A DNA stretch of 64,000 nucleotides from NCBI GenBank assembly GCA_902702965.1, contig CACRXP010001212.1:57421-121420 (forward strand), in the 5' to 3' direction. Source of the stretch: Spirometra erinaceieuropaei. Taxonomy: Eukaryota; Platyhelminthes; Cestoda; Diphyllobothriidea; Diphyllobothriidae. Positions 54,817 to 64,000 of this stretch are shown piece after piece. Position 1 is the first letter of the stretch; each line of letters begins with the position of its first letter. The translations under genes were made by a program, and so were the position numbers. The notes beneath the pieces are model-generated. The model did no database searches. It was not told where the DNA came from and saw only the letters and a program-made list of their open reading frames with translations.

Positions 54817-55666
54817 ACATAATGCCAAATGCATGGCGTACTTATCACTACAACTTTACATCCGAGATTTCTTGAGTTAAAGCGCCTCTTGCAAATGCGT
54901 AAAGGGAGGCTTGCTCAATCTTGGAAATCTTGTTCCAACATTTGTAGCAAAAGGTCTCCAATCTCGGTGGACAAAATGGGCTATACACAACGGATAACAT
55001 CAGACGAAGAATTATAAGAACAAGCATTTTGTTCACGCAACAAGTGACATTGTTTACGCGTTTTGCATACGTCCATTCGCCCATTTGAAACACTTGCTCT
55101 TTGTTTTTAGCTAATGTTGGCCCCACATAGTAGGTCAGACCACATGTGCGCCCCAAAACTGACGCAAATACAATCGCGTTATTAAGTTAAACTGCATTGT
55201 TTCCAGATCGTCTTTTGATTTCCTACTGTCCTCAGCGTAATGGAGCTTGGTTTTGAAATTATTTGACTTTTGTTATAGGTCTGGGCTGTTCCGGAGGTAT
55301 CTATAATGTCTGCTTTATTAAAAGAAGACTATTGTCTGTCCGGATTTTTGTTGCTGTGTAAGATATAAGTCGCAATCCAGCTATCCATGCTTACATTTAC
55401 AAGTATAAAATATAGGGAAATAGTGTGTCATAACCACTGACCAATGTAATCGCAAAACAAACAAAATATGTTATTTATGAACAACACTGGCCTCAGGGTC
55501 ACTTCTACTGGATCCGTATCTTTTCGTCTGTACGGAGATATCAGGTGCCCCATTCGTGCTTGATTGGAGATACTTTTACGCGAATAATAACGTAGAGTTT
55601 AAAAATGTCAAGAGTGATTCCACTTTTTACATACAAAAACACTACCTACGTCTTCGTTTCAGGACA

Positions 55667-55969
55667 ATGTCGTGTGACTGTTGTTGCTGTGCTCTGGTCA
55701 TCGGAGTATTGCTGGCAATTTACGCATATATTGGCATGATTGTGGGCATCACTGGGGTTGCTGTCTGTATAATTAATGAGTCCGAAGTGAACGGGTAAGC
55801 ACTTCTATTTGTTAACTATTTTTGCAGTTTGATGACAATTTTTTTGGCCATCTTAGGCAGTAGCGCAGTGATTATCTTTGCGGGTGCAATTGTTGCCCTC
55901 GTTCTTCTTTGCTCGGAGACTGCTGAAAACGACGATGATGCCAGTGCAAATCAAGAGACGAATCCGTAG
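55667..55969 (+). CDS. Small two-pass membrane protein, exons 1-2 (unit 4)
   Basis: Acceptor cttcgtttcag (ends 55662) lies just before ATG 55667. Exon 1 is 55667-55794 (MSCDCCCCALVIGVLLAIYA, first span, INESEVNG). The intron is 33 nt (55795-55827, gtaagc...gcag, phase 2). Exon 2 from 55828 has a second span (IFLAILGSSAVIIFAGAIVA) and the acidic NDDDASANQETNP, then TAG 55967-55969; 89 aa. Exon lengths are the same as in unit 2 and most changes are conservative, which argues for past or present selection. Downstream, the frame stays open to CAG|gttaat (55988, phase 0), matching exon 3 at 58719. Function unknown. Confidence 0.65.
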
Positions 55970-56399
55970 TTGAAAACACTAAACCAGGTTAATATTGAAT
56001 ATCTTGTTGATTTTAGTCGTGAAATGTTGTTAATATTTTCTATCTACTTTAAATCATCAAACAATTTTATGATACTTTGTTTTTCGTTGTTTTGGAATGC
56101 CACTATTCTTCTGCAACCAGTCTAAGTAATGAGATACCTCTTGGCTGTCTCCCTGGCTTCACTATGGAAGCGTAACAATATTCATTCAATCAGTTTAAAT
56201 CATTAGACATCCTCAGGCGTACTTAGGGACAAATGGCTGCTAAAAATCCTTAAATATAATAAAATTAAGAAATCTAGTCGATAATGTTTTGTCAGACCAC
56301 TACGATGTAATGCAAACTTATGCAAGAAACACCTGTCGATGATTAGAAATACGATCTAAGTTCGTATCTTAAACACAGGCGGGATGAGAGTGAAAAAGC

Positions 56400-57950
56400 A
56401 CGGGAAACTACATGTACTAAGTCGACCCCACATCATGGCAAGTGCGGAGCCTAAACGAGCTTCACTTACGCTCAAAAGACCGGCTTTCAAAAACCTGATC
56501 GCGGACGCTTCAGTTGCTGTTGACAGGCGTATGCGCACATTTTTTAACATAGATGCCGACTTGTACGACCAATATAACCTGCTCTTCAGGAGCAAGTGAA
56601 GCGATAGATTAACATTGGTTTGGCCGGAGGTGGCAGCCTGTAAAACACAATGAGCAGTGAACGCGTGCAGTTTGATATGCTCCATCACTGTGCATGATAT
56701 TCGAACTCTTGCTCCGCAAAATAGGTTAACCGAGGTGTCTTCCCAGCTTACTTGCGGCATATCCTTGAATAGGAACTTAAAGCAACAAAGCTTTCTTTCT
56801 AGCAGTCTCTGCGGTGGGTTTTACCGGTCCTTGACAACATTCTTTTTAATAAAACTGTCATTCGCCTGCGCATTTGGTAAAAATTTCGTCTTCACCGCAA
56901 TTTGAATGCTCGAATGAGAGACATGATTCGGTTTTAAAAACTTTTCCAATTCCCGAATAATTTTGAACCCGCTCAGCTGTCACACTTGCATTCAGGGTTT
57001 CCAAACTACAAGTCGTATATTTTCCGCGTACGGAAAACAAAACATTTTTTACGGTATTAACAGGAAACCATATGACTTTCATAAAATTTTGCAGTGGATT
57101 TGATTCATATTGATACCTTTACTAACCATATTTGTAAATCCAGAGACATGATATTTTATGAACGGCCATTTCACGGTATTAACTAATCTTGAAATAAGAA
57201 ACTTTTTGAAACCGAATTATGGCCTTCCGTCGAGTATAAAATTGAAAGAAGACGTAATGTTCTTCCGAATGAGCGAAAGAATGATTTTTTGCATGTTTCC
57301 CCAGAAATATAATTGGACTTCTAGGGGCATCCAAAACCAAAGAGGAAAATGTACGTTACTTAAGTAGTCATTTTTACGGCGGATAGTTTTTTTCATGCGG
57401 CCGAAAGGACGTTTCTTCGAAAGCCGGCATTTTGAGACAACTTAATTTTTATATAGCTATACTGAAAACTGATTAGTTTAACAACCCTACTTAATAAGTT
57501 TTTTTTCAAAACGAAATCGCATTTGGGAATTTCAGTTGACATTTCATGAGCTAGCCCAATTACTGTAACAAAATTATTTTTTCCAGCAGTCTCTGGGTGG
57601 GTTTTTAGCAGTCGTTGGATAACATTCTTTCCCATAAGGCTGTCAGCATACCTGTTTCCCCGAAGCAGGCTATGGATCCTTCTGAGACCCTCCCCGATGC
57701 TGTCTATCGTACAAATGTTCTATTCCTTGGCGTCAAACAACGGGATAGATTTATTTTTCGTTGGGGGTTTACGACTCTGCCGTCCATCTGTTCTTCGAGA
57801 AAGACTTCTAGCTCTTTGCACCAAACAATTATCTAGATTCAATTGCTGTGCGAAGGGTACGAATCAGCCGACGTTCTTGAGTTTTCAAGACTAAGTTTTT
57901 TCTGTTAGACGCTTCTGGGAGAAATGGCATCAAGGGAGAGCTAAATGCAG
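56400..57950 (-). pseudogene. PLE family A remnant split by a MITE half
   Basis: 56400-56850 and 57580-57900 match the PLE remnant of unit 2. At 57660-57680 it shows the empty site of the 600-bp TIR element. A MITE portion at 56870-57562 (central palindrome ttttccgcgtacggaaaa at 57020-57037, right end ttcagttgacatttcatgag) lies between, next to a short duplication of the cagtctctg-gtgggtttt stretch. It occupies the putative intron 2. Confidence 0.55.
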
Positions 57951-58718
57951 ACGGGACGTGATCCAGTGCGATTTTAATTACTTTTTTCCTCAATACTTAT
58001 ACAACACAAGGAAAACATGTGTAAAGTAATTTTACTAGTAACGACCGATACGGGCGTTTTAACAGTGCTTTACTTCAAAGAATTACGAGGAATAAGAAAA
58101 CTAGTCGCTTTGGCTAATGGAAATTTTTCCACTGAAGACCAAACAGGATGGCTAATAGACATAAACTCAACTGATTATGCAATACGCGATCTAGCTTTCC
58201 TTTGAAATATGTTTATAACATTACAAAAGTGAACGGGTGCAGTTTGATATGATCCAACACTGTGCATGAATATGTATGCGACTAAGAGATCTCGCATTTG
58301 CAGACCGATTTCACTATTGAGATTAATGGGATCATCCTGTTCATCAGTTTTTTCTCACTTCAAATTTGCAGGCGCTAAGTTTTGTATGCCTTACACAAAT
58401 AAGGCCTTACTATTACGAATGCTCTAAAATCAGTACTTCGGGTGATTAATTGTGATTGGCAATACGAGAGTACAAACTGACATTTGCATTTGTGTCTAGG
58501 CTAGCTGCTATATTATAACAAAGACGATTCAGTTTCTCTTTCCGGATATTGCAAAAAATATCTGTAGCACACAATGTATTTGTCATCTTAATTGAAGAGG
58601 ACGGATATAACGTTGCGTTTTCAAAGTACCACTGGTAACTTACGTCTGCACTGCATTTTGAAACGAACACTTGGTTCTAACTTTTACATTTTAACTTTAC
58701 TTTTGTGCATAATTGCAG
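57951..58718. other. Non-coding DNA of unit 4
   Basis: This aligns with 21560-22080 and 22990-23083 of unit 2 (for example aagaggacggatata). The stretch corresponding to unit 2's 22080-22990, including its solo PLE repeat, is missing here. Confidence 0.5.
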
Positions 58719-58823
58719 ACGTCTCGACCACCAAATCCGCATAAATTGGAAGGTCCAACTCAGTCGCAAAATTTTCCGTACAACGAAAACGTATTTCCTC
58801 CTTTCCAGTTGCTCCCGTTTTAA
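58719..58823 (+). CDS. Exon 3-like segment, unit 4
   Basis: After acceptor aattgcag the phase-0 frame reads TSRPPNPHKLEGPTQSQNFP ... VFPPFQLLPF-stop, 34 codons, the same length as 23084-23188. TSRPPNP parallels the VTSRQSRTTNPP start of exon 3 in the intact 44-kb gene. No polyA signal was seen nearby. Confidence 0.45.
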   Translation, partial: TSRPPNPHKLEGPTQSQNFPYNENVFPPFQLLPF

Positions 58824-59599
58824 GAAGATACTACAAGCATTTTGTAACAATCCATCCTTAAAATCTAACACCCAGATCAAAATTTTAAAAGTGGGCATTT
58901 TAATATAGACTTTGTCTTTTTACAACTGACAACCATCTTTTTATTCTCAGTCACTTTTAGAGCCCTCTGCCGGCCCTGTTATATGCATAACCGAAAGGCA
59001 TTGACGTTACCCCTCACATCAACGGAGTCCGATCTAGTTTATATAGTTGAGACACTGTTGTTGGTAGCCTTGTATTTACAGTTCACGCAGCCTTCCGCAA
59101 AATTCCTCCAGTCCGTCACAGGGAGGCCGTTAGTCAAGTTATTGCAGTGCCGTTTGCAACCTATGAAACAACGTTAATGAGTAGCCTTAAAATGCGTCTC
59201 TATGTTTAAAAGTGCTGTGGAATTGTTGAAACGTATGTCCAAAACGCCTAAAGGAGTTAGATGTTCTGTCAGTCGTTGGCTAGTAATCTGAGATATAAAT
59301 TTAATTGATGTCAGTGTGTCTCAGTGATAACGCAGTGACTTAAAGTTTAAACATCTCTTTGGTAATATTGTGAGGAAATCTCTGCAACTTAACAATAATT
59401 TCTCGTGTTTAAAGCCTTTAGTCAGTTTTATTACTTTTAGAAGAGATTTGTCGTTCATTAAGATGATAAGTAAGCAAATATAATAAGAGATGCATGTGGT
59501 TGGGGTACGACAATGTTGAATGATATACTGAAGTTCAAGGCTTCCTTAATCGGAAGAGAGAGAGTGGCGAGCAAACGTTTCTTTCGATAACTTTCCTCA

Positions 59600-60930
59600 G
59601 GGCGTTGCAGTTATATGGGAACGGACGCTAACAGGCGCTGGATCAGTTGCTTAGGGTAACTAAAGGGGATCACATAAATCACAAGAAGTGCTTCAACAGA
59701 ATCCACACGATGCCCTGAATCTACTGCATGCGCAAGCATGGCTCTGTCTATTCTCCCAGTTTCACCTTTTGCCCGTCATTCTGGAAGGTGCCTTGTATTC
59801 TTTTGGAAACGCTCCGACTCATATGACCAATATAACCTGCTCCACGGGAGCAAGTGAATTAGTAGATACACATTGAGGCGGTCAAGGTGGCAGCCAATCC
59901 TTGCCTTCGCGTAAAATAGGGTGAGTAGAGAATGTTATGCGAACCATTACTGCTGCAACGGTTATCAAGACAACATGATCAAGGTGTCTGCTTAGGAGTT
60001 CATTCGTAGCGTTTCCATGGAAAGGAACGTTGAGGAACACAGTTTTCATCTCGGCGGTTAGTATGGTGGGTTTTGCGAATCGTTTGACAAGGTTTTTTGC
60101 AATGCACCTCTCAGGATACCCGATTCTATCCGCTGAGCAAATTTGCCCAACTCTTTGTGCAAAACATCCGACCAGATTTTGTTTTTATTGGAGAGTTAGG
60201 TAACTAGCGAAATTTGTGTATTGTTCAGACCAGGTTTTCTATCGATAGACGTTCCTTCGGATGCTACCTCAGGTCGTTTGTTTAGAAAGACATCTAAGAT
60301 GGATGGCAAATCGGCCGATTCCATCTCCAAAATGAGTTTGATCGACGGACCTGCTTTATTTACAGCGTTAAAGAGGGCCGCAACGGCGGTTTCAGCTTCC
60401 GATTCCAACTGATTTACATTTTGACGAGGTATGCAAAACTTAAATCCAAGGGATAATGCGTCAAGTGATGTTTTATCAAGCATCATATAAGTGCGGTTGT
60501 GTACATGCTGAGCTGGATCTTTCGTAAACCGTGACCGGGGGTTCATTTCATGTCGCCTTTTAAGAAGCACAGAACGTCTTGCCTCTCCACATTTTCTCTC
60601 TAAAGACTAAGTGTAAATGCTGAATTCATGTCTTTCGTCATCTGCCAGGATGTCCAGGACGGCTGTGCGTTGACACACATGACGCTCACGTTCCTTTATC
60701 CTTTCGAGGGTAATTTCCGGTTAGTTCTCAACGTACCTCTTCAAGGTTTCAATGTTAATAACTGTACGACTACAGCGCGGCGCTCTGCAATAGTGGTTTG
60801 GATCTCTTCACACAGCTCACGATAACCTTGTCCATTACTTTCTTCTGGCATCTGATTTTGTGACATGATTGATTCAGTCAAAGACGATTCTATAACGCAG
60901 TGAAATCCGGTTAAAAGAAGTTTCAATATT
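59600..60930 (-). pseudogene. PLE family A remnant with internal RT deletion, second copy
   Basis: 59630-60130 carries the decayed GIY-YIG and linker (atatgaccaatataacctgc at 59819). 60196-60570 on the minus strand reads RSRFTKDPAQHVHNRTYMML and DKTSLDALSLGFKFCIPRQN, the PLE N-terminus. The RT palm is absent between them, as at 24720. 60570-60930 continues with the basic N-terminal region. Confidence 0.65.
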
Positions 60931-62097
60931 TGGGATATTTGTTGAACTGTTGCCGTATGGGCTTAATACCACACCTAAATTGTACCACCTCCTGCCTACT
61001 AGCCAATAGTAAAGCCTATGTGGCAGTTCTCGTCACTGTGCCTATTGACTGAGAGTAGTTGCTCGACAAAACCTGGTTCCCATATGCTCCATATAAGCAC
61101 TGAGTTCTGAAAATACAAGAATCAACTAGCAGCCATTCAGAAGGCCGATAATTCATACAGTTTAAGTTTGCATATCATTTCGCTGCTAAAACAAGTCGCG
61201 ATTGTATGGTTTGTATATTTTCCCTGCAGCCGTCTCAACAGTGACGCCTAAATTAGCTTGCGGAAAAAACAGCGAATTCCTCGTAAATTAGTTGCTCATT
61301 TCCTAAAGAACCATTTGGAGACCGAATTGTAGGCCGCAGAAGAACTTGCTTCGCGTGTTGCGGCACTGGAGCCAATCAGCCCCCCATCAAATACTCCCCT
61401 CTTAATTGTCAGAAAATGCCAGTTTTAAAATACTACGTCTATCTGTCCGATAAGTTGTGTACATTTTGGGGTTCTTTTTAAACTCGGACAGTTTTAAAAT
61501 AACTTGAAGGCTGAAAATCTCAGCTATCGAGTCCTAGCCCACACGACAGCGTCCGGCCGCAATCTCGGGCTAAACAGAGTTGCAAGTCTTGCTGGAGACC
61601 ACACCTCTGTAACTCGCAACCTGCTTTCGTCATGATTCATATGATTACAGACTAGTAACTGCGGTAACGTACCGTTCCTCATTTAAAGATGCGACTTTGT
61701 TTAAGGAGGGTTGACTCGTTGATGGGAACAGTGCTAACCTTAAGGCTTGATGTTTTTCCCATTAATTGTTATGCTGACTCGGGGAAAACTCTAAGGCTGA
61801 TGCCCTTCGTCCTGTTTCTATGCAATTGGTGGCTCCTGTAGAGTGCGAATTTTCTGCATTCATTTTGATGCACTGAACTCTTAAAAACGTTTTGGATAGA
61901 AACCTCTCTCCAGTCCATACAATAATTACTAAGGGAACGCAATGCTTAGCCAGAACATCAACGTAAACCTTCGAGAAACCTACTGATGGGCAAAATGAAC
62001 AACTCATCGGCGTAGAAACTCATTTGTCAGTACCGCAATCAATGAATCCGCAACGTGCGATCTCAGCAAAATGTTCACCAAACGAAAATTACACATA

Positions 62098-62360
62098 ATG
62101 GTAGAGCGTCAAACTCCATGACCAAAGATCCCGGGTTCGAATCTCAAGTGATCCACACTTGGGGTTGGGTATGACTGGCTGATGACGGCTAATAAGCCAG
62201 AAATGGCCATTCCGGTCTCCCTTGTATTTGTCGGTATCATCTCATCTATGTCTACCACTAGTCGCTATGCGACTGCCTGCGAGGGTTTAAGTATGAGTCC
62301 CAAGGCACAACGGAACGAGCATGTTCCGTAACCTGATCGGCGAGCGCCCACTGTCATAAT
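62098..62360 (+). mobile_element. tRNA-derived SINE, second subtype, with hammerhead
   Basis: It starts with a clear tRNA-like head (atggtagagcgtcaaactcc; B box gggttcgaatct), then ggggttgggtatgactgg and the hammerhead. It is followed by a leader piece of the other subtype (cacaacggaacgagcatgtt, 62309). It has no counterpart in the paralogous block at 31.8 kb, so it inserted after that duplication. Confidence 0.7.
62173..62217 (+). ncRNA. SINE-borne hammerhead ribozyme motif, best copy
   Basis: Stem I GACTGG/CCGGTC (6 bp, one G-T), core CTGATGA (62179-62185), C, GGCTAATAAGCC hairpin, A, GAAA, stem III palindrome ATGGCCAT, cleavage-site T at 62211. All core bases fit the consensus; C and A flanking stem II are unpaired. 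Confidence 0.65.
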
Positions 62361-63271
62361 ATAAAACCCTATCTGGTAGCATTACTAAAAACCCGCTGTC
62401 CCTGCTGCTTGCGGTAACTGAGTGAACATAGTTCAAAGATGGATGTGAACACCGCCACAACTCTGGTCGATGGCGTAGCTTTATTACTTTGTTATCTTAA
62501 GTGCTACAAGGGTGATAGCCTACATCAAGACAGAGACGACCCACTCCGACAACTTGCTGTCAAGGACCTAGATTATGCATTGAGTGGCATATGACAAATG
62601 TCTTCAGAGACAGTGTGCGAAATGGTGCGGACAGGCACTTTTGGTTTAGATGAAGGACCACGTTAAGCAAGGCGTGAAGCCACTATTTCTCTCAAGCGCA
62701 ACTACCGTGAGCGTCAGTGATTGCGGTGGTTAGAGTGACCTTTTGATCGGTCAAGCCCAATACTTCATATGAGCTGCAATGTTTTCAGTAACATTGAATT
62801 CCACAAAAATTGCAAATCGAATCTGCTAGATGATTCATAAATGGCGAAGGGACAGAAGGGTAGCGTATGGCGAACAATTTCAGCTACTAATTGAGACAAT
62901 TTCTGGGTATATGTGATAAATTAGAATGCATGTCAAGAGAGCGTTACCTTTGAGTTAGAGTTAAAACCAAACGCCTACCAAGTATTGCTGTAAGAATAAG
63001 GTGAGTGCTTAGACTGGATGACAATGTCTCGCATACCTTTGCATAACAGCTTGGCGCCGGTTGTGCTTTTTTAGACTCCATGCATTCCTACGCGTAAGGA
63101 ATAGCAAGACAATTTGTCCCCATTTGCCATGCCCAAGTGGCAGTAATAAAAAAGATTGATATTTCAGACATGCTTGCATTTTAATTCTTCTTACGCTGTC
63201 TACACTTCCGCGACAACATAGCATACCAGCGCTAAAATATATATTTTTTTCGATTCCCCGAAAGGGTAAAC

Positions 63272-63470
63272 TTTCCTGCACTCAGTAATTTCTGCAATTA
63301 TTCGCTTGATTATTCTCTGGAGTTCATATACCAGAAATCGCTAGAGAGCGCTGGGGTTCCACTGAAGAGCCGAACCCCTCGCAGCTGTGTCACACAGCGG
63401 CAGAATATCGGCTAAACACGTGCCTGGGCTTTTAACAAGTATCTACGTAGGGAGTAGGGTATAATACCTT
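63272..63470 (+). repeat. Class 3 hammerhead element, second copy
   Basis: This aligns with 25100-25320. The block in which it sits continues without it at 33470, where the MITE is found instead. Confidence 0.55.
63357..63428 (+). ncRNA. Hammerhead ribozyme relic, class 3
   Basis: TTCCA, CTGAAGA, GCCGA ... TCGGC stem II are kept, but GAAA is now TAAA and the cleavage triplet GTC is GCC. It is expected to be inactive. Confidence 0.45.
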
Positions 63471-63539
63471 TACTATATATATATATACGCTTATACTGAT
63501 ATATATTTATGTACTTACTTGTTCCAGGTCCCAGCATTT

Positions 63540-64000
63540 AATTATGTGAAGACCGTTTTCCGAACGGTAGGACTAGTTGTTTATATATTTTAACGTTTCC
63601 AATTTTTACGCGAGCTGATTACCAGGAAATAAAAGACTGTACATGTTATTGCAGTTTATCTAACCTCCGTCAATAACTGTTTTCGGTTACGCAATTGGTT
63701 CGTTCGCGAAGTGCTTGGTAAGCAGCCGGCCGATCGAAGGGTCGAATAATCGGGTCCGCGGTGGAACGCCGAAAACCAGGTATTGAAGCGTGAAATCTAA
63801 CATGGCTGGTGACTTCGAAACTCACCAATGTGATTAGCCTATTTGAGATTAGCGTCGGTCACGGACCGGTAGAGATGAAATGCCCGCATTTTATGCATCA
63901 TTATGACCCGATTCATATCAACCACACGTAATTTCTAGCGGCCGCTCTCATTCCCTGCAGGCACTCAAGAATTAACTCCCATCATCTAGGGCGATTTAGT
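63540..64000 (-). pseudogene. PLE 3'-end remnant, third copy, runs off the window
   Basis: The minus strand near 63690-63770 reads ADPIIRPFDRPAAYQALRE, a PLE C-terminus. A hammerhead relic (CTGGTAA ... GGAAACGTT) is at about 63585-63635. It is homologous to 34540-35050. Confidence 0.45.

Larger units (their letters stand above)
60931..63271. repeat. Duplicated non-coding block, copy 2
   Basis: 61760-62095 and 62380-63270 align with 31500-31815 and 32316-33470. 60940-61740 has no recognised content. No gene is seen. Confidence 0.5.

Overview
The window looks like nuclear DNA of a flatworm, most likely a pseudophyllidean (diphyllobothriid) tapeworm. I infer this from four things: many Penelope-like retroelements (PLEs) with GIY-YIG endonucleases; a LINE whose C-terminal zinc fingers have the RIGLVGH / RMGLVGHM form I associate with these worms; tRNA-derived SINEs with a hammerhead ribozyme, as in schistosome Sm-alpha elements; and very small introns (33 and 42 nt). 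No bacterial genes, operons, rRNA or intact tRNA genes are visible. Three assembly gaps (N runs) are present.

Most of the sequence is decayed mobile DNA lying in an old segmental array. Comparing segments by eye gives four related units: about 3.3-11.1 kb, 14.1-25.0 kb, 40.0-47.6 kb and 51.6-60.9 kb. A further block at 30.9-35.0 kb is repeated at 60.2-64.0 kb. Because these blocks are paralogous, several insertions can be read against an empty or differently filled site in the sister copy.

The only convincing host-type gene is a small family of two-pass membrane proteins, one locus per unit. The copy at 44.0-45.6 kb is complete: three exons, 140 aa, a PPSY tail and a polyA signal. The copies at 19.4 kb and 55.7 kb share its exon layout and intron phases. 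Both stop at the same amber codon six codons before the end of exon 2, although an in-frame third exon of identical length (105 nt) survives downstream in both. The copy near 7.4-9.6 kb is degraded. A separate short ORF pair at 18.0 and 54.0 kb resembles part of a death domain.

Mobile DNA: (a) PLEs of at least three families, including a GIY-YIG-only derivative with an open 298-aa ORF (2.0-3.1 kb) and a 2.76-kb PLE inserted in frame into another PLE with an 8-bp target duplication (27.0-29.75 kb); (b) hammerhead-ribozyme motifs of several classes in PLE terminal repeats and in a tRNA-derived SINE; (c) a 600-bp terminal-inverted-repeat element holding telomere-like repeats (20.66-21.26 kb); (d) a 996-bp palindromic mariner-like MITE (33.48-34.47 kb) and relatives; (e) LINE fragments. 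Ribozyme activity, transcription and family names were not tested; all alignments were made by reading.
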